Assembly: GCF_000473265.1 (NCBI RefSeq) | Contig: NZ_KI421511.1 | Coordinates: 8,020,150 to 8,084,149 of the forward strand | Origin: Amycolatopsis thermoflava N1165 | GTDB taxonomy: Bacteria > Actinomycetota > Actinomycetes > Mycobacteriales > Pseudonocardiaceae | Direction: 5' to 3' | DNA length: 64,000 nt | Shown here: piece after piece, positions 40,673 through 48,889 of the stretch | Numbering within the stretch: the stretch's first letter is position 1 | Layout: the number at the start of each line of letters is the position of its first letter | Translations under genes and position numbers: made by a program | Notes under the pieces: generated by a model | Databases searched by the model: none | The model's input: the letters and a program-made list of their open reading frames with translations, nothing else | Told to the model about the DNA's origin: nothing

Positions 40673-41863
40673 ATGAAGGCTGTTACCTGGCACGGCAAGC
40701 GTGACGTCCGAGTCGACGAGGTCCCGGACCCACGGATCGAGGAGCCAACGGACGCGATCGTCCGCATCACCTCGACCGGCATCTGCGGCTCCGACCTGCA
40801 CCTGTACGAGGTGCTCGGGCCGTTCATGGGCGAGGGCGACATCCTCGGCCACGAGCCGATGGGCATCGTCGAGGAGGTCGGTTCCGGCGTCACGAACATC
40901 AAGCCGGGCGACCGCGTCGTGGTGCCGTTCAACATCTCCTGCGGTCACTGCTTCATGTGCGACCAGGGCCTGCAGTCGCAGTGCGAGACCACCCAGGTGA
41001 CCCGGAAGGGCAAGGGCGGCGCGCTGTTCGGCTACACCAAGCTCTACGGGCAGGTGCCCGGCGGTCAGGCCGAGTACCTGCGCGTGCCGCAGGCCCACTA
41101 CGGGCCGGTCAAGGTGCCCGAGGGCCCCTCCGACGAGCGGTTCGTCTACCTCTCCGACGTCGTGCCCACCGCCTGGCAGGCCGTCGAATACGCGGGGATC
41201 CCCGACGGCGGCAGCGTGGTGGTGTTCGGGCTCGGCCCGATCGGGCAGATGTCCTGCCGCATCGCCGCGCACCGCGGCGCGGGCAAGGTGATCGGCGTCG
41301 ACCTGGTGCCGGAGCGGCTGGCGCTGGCCGAGCGGTACGGCTTCACCACCGTGGACGCCAAGGCGGTGAAGGACGTGCCGGGCGTGGTGCGGGAGATGAC
41401 CGGCGGCCGCGGCGCGGACTCCGTGATCGACGCGGTCGGCATGGAGGCCCACGGCGCGCCGCTGGGCAAGCTCACCCACCAGATGGTGGGGCTGCTGCCG
41501 GACCAGATCGCCGCGCCCCTGATGGAGAAGGGCGGCGTGGACCGGCTCGCGGTGCTGCACCAGGCCATCGCCGCCGTGCGCCGCGGCGGCACGATCTCGC
41601 TGTCCGGCGTCTACGGCGGCATGCTCGACCCGATGCCGATGATGGACCTGTTCGACAAGCAGATCCAGCTGCGGATGGGCCAGGCGAACGTGCGGCGGTG
41701 GACCGACGACGTGCTGCCGCTGGTGAGCGACGACGCCGACCCGCTCGGCGTCGAGGACCTCGCCACCCACAAGCTGCCGCTCGAGGACGCGCCGCGCGCC
41801 TACCGGATGTTCCAGCAGAAGCAGGACGGGGCGATCAAGATCCTCTTGCAGCCTTCGGCGTGA
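40673..41863 (+). CDS. Zn-dependent dehydrogenase, glutathione-independent formaldehyde dehydrogenase-like
   Basis: A 396-residue medium-chain dehydrogenase. Zinc-site residues lie in GICGSDLH and GHEPMG, the structural cysteines in SCGHCFMCDQGLQSQC, and the nucleotide fold in VFGLGPIGQMSC. The long insertion around residues 230-290 (DAVGMEAHGAPLG, LPDQIAAPLMEK) is typical of the formaldehyde-dehydrogenase/dismutase subgroup, which retains NAD tightly. The start at ATG 40673 has no obvious Shine-Dalgarno match. Actual substrate not determined. Confidence 0.83.
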   Translation: MKAVTWHGKRDVRVDEVPDPRIEEPTDAIVRITSTGICGSDLHLYEVLGPFMGEGDILGHEPMGIVEEVGSGVTNIKPGDRVVVPFNISCGHCFMCDQGLQSQCETTQVTRKGKGGALFGYTKLYGQVPGGQAEYLRVPQAHYGPVKVPEGPSDERFVYLSDVVPTAWQAVEYAGIPDGGSVVVFGLGPIGQMSCRIAAHRGAGKVIGVDLVPERLALAERYGFTTVDAKAVKDVPGVVREMTGGRGADSVIDAVGMEAHGAPLGKLTHQMVGLLPDQIAAPLMEKGGVDRLAVLHQAIAAVRRGGTISLSGVYGGMLDPMPMMDLFDKQIQLRMGQANVRRWTDDVLPLVSDDADPLGVEDLATHKLPLEDAPRAYRMFQQKQDGAIKILLQPSA

Positions 41864-42000
41864 CGAACGCGGCACGCGAGGATTTCCGGACAGCGGAGCG
41901 TAGCCCCGGATGATCACCCGGCTATGATCTGGCTCCCTGGGATTGTCCAGCAGCGTGGCACCCGTGTTCGAAGCAACTCCACTGCAGGAGCCGTACACGC

Positions 42001-42678
42001 ATGTCCACGCCCCGGAAGCCGGACCCCCTGTCCGACCTCCCCGCAGGCCAGAGCGCCGATCAGGTCGGGATGTACCACTGGGACATCCGGGCCGCGAAGT
42101 GGACCTGGTCCTCGGAGATCCACCTGATGTACGGCTACCAGCCCGGCTCGGTCGAACCGGGCCTGGACCTGGTCACCAAGCACGGCCACCCGACCGACCG
42201 GCGGCAGCTGGCCGAGGTGTTCGACGAGGCCCGCCGCACCGGTCAGCCGTTCAGCGCGCAGCAGCGCATCCTCGCCGCGGACGAGAGCACCCGCGCGGTG
42301 GTCGTGGTCGGCGACGTCGAGCAGGAGGACGGCGAGGTCGTCGGCGTGCACGGGTACTACGTCGACCTGACCACGTCCCGGATCCGCGAGGCCGAGCAGT
42401 TGTCCGAGCTGGCGGGCGAGGCGGCCGGGCTGCAGCGCGCGATGGCCTCGCGCGCCACGATCGAGCAGGCCAAAGGCATGATCATGCTCGCCTACGGGCA
42501 CGACTCGGCAGGCGCGTTCGAGCTGCTCATCCGCGTGTCGCAGCAGAGCAACGTCAAGCTCCGCGACCTGGCCGACCGGCTCGTCGAGGCCGTGCACGCG
42601 TCCGGCCAGCCACCCGCGCAGGCGCGTGCCCACCTTGAAACGATTCTGGCGCGATTGTCGGCGGCGGAGGACGTGTAA
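42001..42678 (+). CDS. PAS-ANTAR protein (RNA-binding antiterminator type)
   Basis: A 225-residue protein. Residues 20-125 form a PAS domain (GMYHWDIRAAKWTWSSEIHLMYGY), a probable signal-sensing module, and residues about 140-205 an ANTAR domain (RATIEQAKGMIMLAYG, followed by the three-helix RNA-binding end). ANTAR proteins bind paired hexaloop hairpins in nascent RNA and prevent termination. It has a 137-base leader after the dehydrogenase. Targets are not visible here. Confidence 0.83.
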   Translation: MSTPRKPDPLSDLPAGQSADQVGMYHWDIRAAKWTWSSEIHLMYGYQPGSVEPGLDLVTKHGHPTDRRQLAEVFDEARRTGQPFSAQQRILAADESTRAVVVVGDVEQEDGEVVGVHGYYVDLTTSRIREAEQLSELAGEAAGLQRAMASRATIEQAKGMIMLAYGHDSAGAFELLIRVSQQSNVKLRDLADRLVEAVHASGQPPAQARAHLETILARLSAAEDV

Positions 42679-42733
42679 CCGGCGAGTCTCGAGGTACCCG
42701 GAACGTGACACGGGTGAAAGGAGACATGCCGCA

Positions 42734-43198
42734 ATGAGCACGATCACCGAGTCCGTTGACGTGAACGTCGACGTCCGCACCGCCTACAACCAGTGGACCC
42801 AGTTCGAGTCCTTCCCTGAGTTCATGGAGGGCGTCGAGGAGATCCGCCAGCTCGACGACACGCACACGCACTGGGTGACCAAGATCGGTGGCGCGAAGCG
42901 CGAGTTCGACGCGACGATCACCGAGCAGCACCCCGACGAGCGGGTCGCCTGGCGGTCGGACTCCGGCCCGAGCCATGCCGGCGTCATCACGTTCCACCGG
43001 ATCGACGACCGGAAGACGCGGGTGACCGCGCAGATGGACATCGACCCCGAGGGCTTCGTCGAGCAGGCCGCCGACAAGCTCGGCATCCTGGACCGTCGCG
43101 TGCATGGCGACATGGAGCGCTTCAAGGCGTTCATCGAGAAGCGCGGCGGTCAGGAGACCGGCGCGTGGCGGGGTGACGTGGACCGTCCCGGCCGCTGA
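42734..43198 (+). CDS. SRPBCC family protein (cyclase/dehydrase)
   Basis: A 154-residue START-like protein (TESVDVNVDVRTAYNQWTQF, FMEGVEEIRQLDD, ending in an acidic/basic tail). The family is often stress-linked in actinobacteria and binds hydrophobic ligands. ATG 42734 lies in frame; another ATG at 42726 would terminate after three codons. AAAGGAG stands upstream. The stop overlaps the UdgX start (TGATG), implying co-translation. Confidence 0.78.
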   Translation: MSTITESVDVNVDVRTAYNQWTQFESFPEFMEGVEEIRQLDDTHTHWVTKIGGAKREFDATITEQHPDERVAWRSDSGPSHAGVITFHRIDDRKTRVTAQMDIDPEGFVEQAADKLGILDRRVHGDMERFKAFIEKRGGQETGAWRGDVDRPGR

Positions 43199-43839
43199 TG
43201 GCTACCAAGACGCAGCGGACCGCCGCCGAGTTCGTGCCGGACAGCCGCTCGCTGGACCGGCTCCGCTCGGCGGCGCTCGGCTGTCAAGGATGCGACCTGT
43301 ACCGCGACGCCACCCAGACGGTGTTCGGCGACGGGCCCGCGCCGGCGAAGGTCATGATGCTCGGCGAGCAGCCGGGGGACCGCGAGGACGCCGCGGGGGA
43401 GCCGTTCGTCGGGCCGGCGGGCCGGTTGCTGGACCGGGCGCTGGAGGAGGCCGGGGTCGACCGGTCGCAGGTGTATGTGACCAACGCGGTCAAGCACTTC
43501 AAGTTCGTGCGGGCCGAGCGGGGGAAGCAGCGCATCCACAAGAAACCCTCGCGCGGGGAGATCGTGGCATGCCGTCCCTGGCTGGTGGCCGAACTTGAGG
43601 CCGTGCAGCCCTCGGTGGTGGTCCTGCTGGGGGCGACCGCGGCGTCATCGCTGATGGGGCCGTCATTCCGGGTCACGGCGCATCGTGGGGAGTTGTTGCC
43701 CGCGCCCGAGGAGTTTTCCGGGCGGCCGGAGCGGGTGCTGGCTACCGTGCATCCGTCGTCGGTGCTGCGGGCTCCGGATCGGGATGAGGCGTTCGCGGCG
43801 TTGGTGAAGGATTTGCGGGCTGTGCCGGACGTGATGTGA
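43198..43839 (+). CDS. udgX: UdgX, uracil-DNA crosslinking glycosylase-family protein
   Basis: A 213-residue family-4-like uracil-DNA glycosylase homologue. The water-activating motif region GEQPGDREDAAGEPFVGPAG is at about 56-75, the cluster cysteines are in GCQGCDLY and ACRPW, and the late motif is HPSSVLRAPD. The loop GKQRIHKKP corresponds to the KRRIH loop whose histidine forms a covalent bond to uracil-containing DNA in UdgX of Mycobacterium smegmatis; the second residue is Gln here. Suggested role is tight sequestration of uracil-DNA. It overlaps the SRPBCC gene by one base. Confidence 0.88.
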   Translation: MATKTQRTAAEFVPDSRSLDRLRSAALGCQGCDLYRDATQTVFGDGPAPAKVMMLGEQPGDREDAAGEPFVGPAGRLLDRALEEAGVDRSQVYVTNAVKHFKFVRAERGKQRIHKKPSRGEIVACRPWLVAELEAVQPSVVVLLGATAASSLMGPSFRVTAHRGELLPAPEEFSGRPERVLATVHPSSVLRAPDRDEAFAALVKDLRAVPDVM

Positions 43840-44007
43840 AGTTTCGGGGGCTCGGGTCGCCTCGCTTCGCATCGGCGTGGATTCTCTGGCTGGGCGGGCC
43901 CTTCGTTTTTCAGCGTCTTAGGAATGGCGGGGACGAAGGGGCAGGGAGGGGTTTAAGGGTCTTGGTGGCGCTTGGGTGCCTTGGGTTGCGTTTCGGGACT
44001 GAGGGGA

Positions 44008-44035
44008 AGGCCCCTCGCCTGTTGGTGAGGGGCCT
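44008..44035. terminator. bidirectional hairpin between udgX and the hemerythrin gene
   Basis: AGGCCCCTCGCC pairs with GGTGAGGGGCCT (one wobble) around TGTT. The two genes converge on it, udgX from the left and the hemerythrin gene from the right, whose stop is 15 bases away. The remaining 43840-44007 shows no gene. Confidence 0.7.
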
Positions 44036-44049
44036 CCTGGCGTGCGTGG

Positions 44050-44613
44050 TCAGGTGTTGCGCTTGCTCAGGCCGTCGCGGATCTTGTCGATCAAACCGGC
44101 CCCGGGGTCGAGGATCAGGTTCATCGGGGGGCGGTCCGGCGCGGCCGGGTGGGGGCGGGTCGGCGCCATCTTCTTCGCCTTCGCCACCTTGTCACCCAGG
44201 TCGCGCAGCTCATCCGGCGAGCAGGCGGACTGCAGCTTCGGCAGCAGGTCCGTCTCCTCGTCCTCGATGTGGTGCCGGATGTCGTCCATCAACTGGCGCA
44301 TCAGCTCGTCGAACCGGGGGTCGGTCGCGGGCACGTCCTCCAGCTGCTTCATGACCTCCTCGGCCTCCGCGTGCTCCTCCAGCTCGTGGTCGGCCAGCTC
44401 GTCGCCGTTCTCCAGGTGCTTGCGCGCCGCCGGGTACATGAACTGCTCCTCGGCGACCGAGTGGCGCACCAGCTCGGCGATCACGTGGTCGGCCAGGTCC
44501 CGGCGGTGCTCGGGGGTGCCCGCGCCCGCCTCCAGCTCCGTGAAGACACGTTCGATGTGGCGGTGATCGGAGATGATCAACGCGATCAGATCGGGTTTCT
44601 CTGCGGCAGTCAT
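44050..44613 (-). CDS. hemerythrin HHE cation-binding protein
   Basis: A 187-residue hemerythrin-like protein. Diiron ligands are visible as DHRHIERVF, HSVAEEQFMYP, ELEEHAEAEE and HIEDEETDLLP. The C-terminal 40 residues are a basic/proline tail. The family senses or buffers oxygen, nitric oxide or iron in the cytoplasm. It is monocistronic with ATG 44613; downstream is a good hairpin terminator. Target or partner unknown. Confidence 0.85.
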   Translation of the reverse strand: MTAAEKPDLIALIISDHRHIERVFTELEAGAGTPEHRRDLADHVIAELVRHSVAEEQFMYPAARKHLENGDELADHELEEHAEAEEVMKQLEDVPATDPRFDELMRQLMDDIRHHIEDEETDLLPKLQSACSPDELRDLGDKVAKAKKMAPTRPHPAAPDRPPMNLILDPGAGLIDKIRDGLSKRNT

Positions 44614-44647
44614 GCGATTGCGGTACCCGTACGGGTGGAACCTAACC

Positions 44648-45925
44648 TCACGGATGACCGGTCAGGCGCAACGAGAAGTTGTCGAACGTGGCGGGCAGCG
44701 GGCGGCCGGGCCCGGGCTTGGGGGAGGAGTCCACTGTGTAGTCCCGGTCGCCGATCATCGTGGCCAGGACCGTCGCGGTCGTGAACAGCACCAGGTTCTT
44801 CGCCGGGCACTCACCCGGGCCCGCGCTGAACGGCACCAGCGACGGCTCCTCCTGCACCCGCCCGTCCAGCCAGATCTCCGGCACGAAGCTGTGCGCGTAG
44901 GGCAACCGCGAATCGTCCCGGTGGAACAGCGGGGCGAACACCAGCAGGCCGGTCCCGGGCGGCACCCGGTGGCCGTGCCAGTCCAGCTCCTTCGTCGTGT
45001 CCCGCAGGATCGCCGGCGTCGTCGGCCACAACCGGACCGTGTCCAGCACGCACGCGCGCAGGTAACCCAGCTCGGCGCCGGACGCGAGGTCCTGCCGCGC
45101 CTGCTGCCGCTGGGCGGGATGCGTGGCCAGCAGCGCCAGCGTGCGGAAGGTGACCATGCCGGCGGCGTCGAACGCGAACAGCCAGTGCCCGATCTGGCTG
45201 GCCACTTCGTCGTCGGCCGCGAGCCCGCCGGCCAGGCTGTCCTCCGGCGCACGGGCCAGCAGCGCGCGCACCCGGCCGAGGAACTCCTCCCGCAGCCGGC
45301 GGCGCCGCGGCAGCAGGTACGACCAGTTCGCCGATAACCGCAACCGCTCCAGCAGGTCCGTCGTCGCCTGGTCGTCACGGGCGTGGTCGCCGAACACCAC
45401 CCGGCGCACCATCCGCCACCACACCGGCGCGAACGTGTCCCAGTCGAGCGGGCCCGGGCCCAGCGCGGCGAACTCGTCGGCGACCTTCGCCCGCACCGAC
45501 GGCGCCAGGTGGTGCGTGGGGCGGCTCGTCTCCAGCGCGCGCTCGGTCCACTCCCGGCGGCGGTCGCGCTCCGGCCCCTCGGAGATCAGCACACCGTGCG
45601 GCTGGAACTGCGACAGCGCCTTCTTCTTCTCCAGGTTCGCCGGGGTGAACGGCTCCGGCGAGTCCGCCAGCACCCGGCCGACGTCGTCGGGGGAGAGCAC
45701 CAGCGCGAACGACCGGCCGGGCACCGCCAGGCGCAGCAGGCCGTCGCCGTGGCGGGCCCGCAGCTTCTGCAGCGTCTGCACGGCGGAGGCGTCGGCCTGC
45801 ATCTTCTCCAGCAGGGTCATGACCCGCGGCCGCCGCTTGATCACCCCGCCGGCGAGCGTGGGCGCGACGACCCCGGCGAACACCTTCGCCGTCTCCGCCA
45901 CCGAGGCCGTCGGCAGGCCGCTCAT
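44648..45925 (-). CDS. cytochrome P450
   Basis: A 425-residue P450. The I-helix AAGMVTF provides the AGxxT oxygen-activation motif and the heme-ligand loop is FSAGPGECPAKN with the proximal cysteine. The K-helix motif normally written ExxR reads DTVR here, a conservative but rare change. Translation is coupled to the upstream hydrolase by an ATGA overlap. A lone ferredoxin (fdxD) is far away in the window, so its redox partner is uncertain. Hydroxylation of a hydrophobic substrate prepared by the neighbouring hydrolase is possible. Confidence 0.83.
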   Translation of the reverse strand: MSGLPTASVAETAKVFAGVVAPTLAGGVIKRRPRVMTLLEKMQADASAVQTLQKLRARHGDGLLRLAVPGRSFALVLSPDDVGRVLADSPEPFTPANLEKKKALSQFQPHGVLISEGPERDRRREWTERALETSRPTHHLAPSVRAKVADEFAALGPGPLDWDTFAPVWWRMVRRVVFGDHARDDQATTDLLERLRLSANWSYLLPRRRRLREEFLGRVRALLARAPEDSLAGGLAADDEVASQIGHWLFAFDAAGMVTFRTLALLATHPAQRQQARQDLASGAELGYLRACVLDTVRLWPTTPAILRDTTKELDWHGHRVPPGTGLLVFAPLFHRDDSRLPYAHSFVPEIWLDGRVQEEPSLVPFSAGPGECPAKNLVLFTTATVLATMIGDRDYTVDSSPKPGPGRPLPATFDNFSLRLTGHP

Positions 45926-46824
45926 CGGGTCACCAGCTCCGCGATCCGGTCCAGCGCGTGCTTCGCCTCCGGGATGTTCGCGATCATCCACGCGTGGAAC
46001 ATGCCGCCGTACTCCCAGTACTCCAGCGGCACGCCCTGCTCCTTCGCCTTGTGGTAGAGGTTGCGCGCGTCGGCCAGCAGCACGTCCCGGGTGCCGATGA
46101 AGCAGCTCAGCGAGCCCAGCCCGCGCAGGTCGCCGTTGATGGGGCTGACCAGGTCGTTCGACGGGTCCAGGCCGCCGGCGTAGAGCCGCCCGGCCTCCCG
46201 CAGGCCGGTGACGCCCAGGTACGGGTCGTGCCGGTCGTACTCGGGCAGCGCCGGATCGGTCATCGTGATGTCCAGCCACGGCGACAGCATCACGACTTCC
46301 TTGGGTTGTGGCCGGCCCTCGTCGCGCAGCGCCCGCGCCAGCACGAGCGACAACCCGCCGCCCGCCGAGTCGCCCATCAGGACCTGGTCCCGCGGGGCGA
46401 CCTCGCCCAGCACCTCCTTGTAGGTGGCGTGGATCATCGACAGCGTGTCGTCGTAGTGGCTGCCCGGCGCCAGCGGGTACAGCGGCGCGGTGACGGCGCA
46501 ACCGGTCCTGGCGATCAGCCGGGCGAAGAACTTCCAGTGGTCACCCTGGATCTGGTGCACGTACGCGCCGCCGTGGAAGTACATGACGTGCCGGCTGGTG
46601 GCGTTCGCCCGCGGGCGCAACGTGTACACCGGGTGCCCGTGCACCTCGGTGCGGTCGATGTCGACCTGCTTGCGCACCGCGGGGGGCGGCAGCGCGTTCT
46701 CCCGCTGCTGCCGCGGCCCCATGCTCTTGTGCAGCGCGTCCACGTCGGTGAACGTGCGTTTGCGCCCGGTCAGGAGCATCTCGGCGATCAGCAGTTTCGC
46801 GTGCAGGCTCGTCTTCCCGATCAC
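45922..46824 (-). CDS. alpha/beta hydrolase, hormone-sensitive-lipase type
   Basis: A 300-residue HSL-family esterase. The oxyanion motif is FHGGAYVHQ (residues about 82-90), the nucleophile is in GDSAGGGLS, and the catalytic His in GGMFHAWMI. GTG 46824 is the start in frame; its stop overlaps the P450 ATG, so the two probably act on one substrate class. Family members hydrolyse short to medium acyl esters and lactones. Confidence 0.83.
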   Translation of the reverse strand: MIGKTSLHAKLLIAEMLLTGRKRTFTDVDALHKSMGPRQQRENALPPPAVRKQVDIDRTEVHGHPVYTLRPRANATSRHVMYFHGGAYVHQIQGDHWKFFARLIARTGCAVTAPLYPLAPGSHYDDTLSMIHATYKEVLGEVAPRDQVLMGDSAGGGLSLVLARALRDEGRPQPKEVVMLSPWLDITMTDPALPEYDRHDPYLGVTGLREAGRLYAGGLDPSNDLVSPINGDLRGLGSLSCFIGTRDVLLADARNLYHKAKEQGVPLEYWEYGGMFHAWMIANIPEAKHALDRIAELVTR

Positions 46825-46858
46825 CGGTTCCGGTTACCCCTGCTCCTCCTGCGCGAAA

Positions 46859-48883
46859 CTAGACCAGGTCGCGGGGGAACCTGCGGTGCCAGTTGCGGGA
46901 GAACACCCGGTTCGCGCCCTCGTAGCCGTCCAGCGTGGCGTGCAGCACGAACTCCTCGGGCGTGCACGACAACACGGTGTGCGTCTCGGTGCGCGCTTCC
47001 CAGTCGCCGCGCGCGAAGGTCATGCTCCACTTCGTCTCCCCGCGCACCGACGCGAAGTCGTCGGCCACCGAGCTGTACCGCTCGTAGGCGCGCCGGGAGA
47101 TCTCCAGGTCGATGTCGTCCAGGCGCACCGTGCCGGAGTCCTTCACGATCTCCAGCGCCGAGCGGTAGTCCACCAGGTCACGGGACACCGTCCAGCGCTG
47201 CTCGCCCGGCTGCAGCACGGTCGTGGTCATCGGCGGCGACCCCTCGGGTTCGCCGAACACCGGCCCGGTCACCTCGTCCGACTCGCGGATCGGCCGCACC
47301 GGCAGCGTCAGCGAGCTGCCCGGGGTGTGGACGGTGAGCCGCGCGGGCTCCGGGGCGGGCCACGCCAGTGGCCAGTACGAAGTGGACAGTGAGAGCCGGA
47401 TCCGGTGTCCGGGCGGGAAGGCCTGCGCGACACCGTTGAGTTCCAGCTCCACCTGGTAGCGCTTGCCCGGCTCCAGCGGCCGCGGGTCGTGGTTGCTGTC
47501 GCGGTGGGTCAGGTTCAGCAGCCCGTAGGTGATGCGGGTGGCCCGGCCGTCGGGGTGCACATCGGACAGCCGCGCCGCGACCATCGCGACCGGTTTGTCC
47601 ACCGACAGCTCCAGCCGCACCTTCGGCGCGCCGAGCACCTCGCACGTTTCGGTGAGCTCGTCGCCGTCGAACACCAGCGAGCCGCCGTCCTCCTCGCGCT
47701 GGTCGTAGGGCAGGTCCGGCGGGGCGTTGTAGGAGGCCCACTTGCCGGCGAACTGCCCCACCGACAGCGGCGACTCGACGTGCAGCGCGGACTGCGGCAC
47801 CTCCTCGTCCGGGCGCGCGATCCGGTGCTGCGCCAAGGGGTAGGTGCGCCAGTCGATGTGCGGTGACGGCCACTGCGGCTCACCGACCCAGCGGCCGGGA
47901 CGCTCCTCGTAGGACGTCGACGGCGGCACGCTGTCCTGCATCCAGGTCCGCAGCATCGGCCCGTCCATCGCGCCGTTGTCGCGGTCCTTGAGCCAGTGGT
48001 CCCACCACTTCACGACCTCCTGCAGGTACCCGATGGCCGGGCCGGGCTGGCCGAGGTGCGGGTACTTGTGCGACCACGGGCCGATCAGGCCCTTGCGCGG
48101 CACGGACAGGTTGGCCAGCAGGCGGGTCACGGCGTTGGAGTAGCCGTCCGCCCATCCGCTGGAGGCGAGCACCGGCACCTGCACGTCGCTGTAGTTCTCG
48201 CACACCGACGCGTGGCACCAGTACTCGTCGCGGTGCTGGTGTTCCAGCCAGGTGTCCACCCACGGGCCGACGCCCTCGGCGCGTTCCAGCCACATGTCCC
48301 GCCAGCGTTCGCCGACCAGCGCCGGGTCGGGCGGCAGGGTGCTGTAGGCGAACATCGTCCCGGCCTCGCCGAGGTTGTCCGACAGCATGCAGCCGCCCAT
48401 GTAGTGGAAGTCGTCGGAGTAGCGGTCGTCGGTGAACGACGAGATGACGATCGCGCGCAGGCTGGCCGGTTTCCGCGCCGCCACCTGGAGCGCGGCGAAC
48501 CCGCCCCAGGAGATGCCCATCATGCCGGTGCGGCCGTCGCACCACGGCTGGTCGGCGATCCACGCCAGCACGTCCTCGGCGTCCTGCTGCTCCTGTTCGA
48601 GGTACTCGTCGGCCAGGACGCCCTCCGACTCACCCGTGCCCCGCAGGTCCACGCGCACGCAGGCGTACCCGTGGCCGGCGAGGTACGGGTGGTGGACGGA
48701 GTCGCGGACAGCGGTGAGGTCCCGCTTGCGGTACGGGATGTACTCGAGGATCCCGGGAACCGGTTCGTCGTCGGCCGACACCGGCCGCCAGATCTTCGCG
48801 GCCAGTCTCGTGCCGTCCGACACCGGTATCCAGACGTGCTCTTCCTGAGTGATCTCGTACGGCAGGGAGCGGACCTCCCGCAT
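46859..48883 (-). CDS. CocE/NonD-family hydrolase (X-Pro dipeptidyl-peptidase type)
   Basis: A 674-residue serine hydrolase. The nucleophile elbow is GISWGGFAAL (about residue 122), with GSY-like lid region and His in GPWSHKYP; the C-terminal 250 residues form the jelly-roll domain of the Xaa-Pro/cocaine-esterase family (beginning ALHVESPLSVGQF). The family cleaves esters or amides such as beta-lactam or dipeptide bonds. It sits six bases after an ATP-grasp gene, suggesting a make-and-break pair. No signal peptide. Confidence 0.8.
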   Translation of the reverse strand: MREVRSLPYEITQEEHVWIPVSDGTRLAAKIWRPVSADDEPVPGILEYIPYRKRDLTAVRDSVHHPYLAGHGYACVRVDLRGTGESEGVLADEYLEQEQQDAEDVLAWIADQPWCDGRTGMMGISWGGFAALQVAARKPASLRAIVISSFTDDRYSDDFHYMGGCMLSDNLGEAGTMFAYSTLPPDPALVGERWRDMWLERAEGVGPWVDTWLEHQHRDEYWCHASVCENYSDVQVPVLASSGWADGYSNAVTRLLANLSVPRKGLIGPWSHKYPHLGQPGPAIGYLQEVVKWWDHWLKDRDNGAMDGPMLRTWMQDSVPPSTSYEERPGRWVGEPQWPSPHIDWRTYPLAQHRIARPDEEVPQSALHVESPLSVGQFAGKWASYNAPPDLPYDQREEDGGSLVFDGDELTETCEVLGAPKVRLELSVDKPVAMVAARLSDVHPDGRATRITYGLLNLTHRDSNHDPRPLEPGKRYQVELELNGVAQAFPPGHRIRLSLSTSYWPLAWPAPEPARLTVHTPGSSLTLPVRPIRESDEVTGPVFGEPEGSPPMTTTVLQPGEQRWTVSRDLVDYRSALEIVKDSGTVRLDDIDLEISRRAYERYSSVADDFASVRGETKWSMTFARGDWEARTETHTVLSCTPEEFVLHATLDGYEGANRVFSRNWHRRFPRDLV

Positions 48884-48889
48884 ATCCGA

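Noticed and set aside
41924..42000. tRNA-like GTGTTCGAAGCAAC sequence before the PAS-ANTAR gene
   Set aside because: No acceptor stem, anticodon stem or D-arm can be formed at the correct distances.
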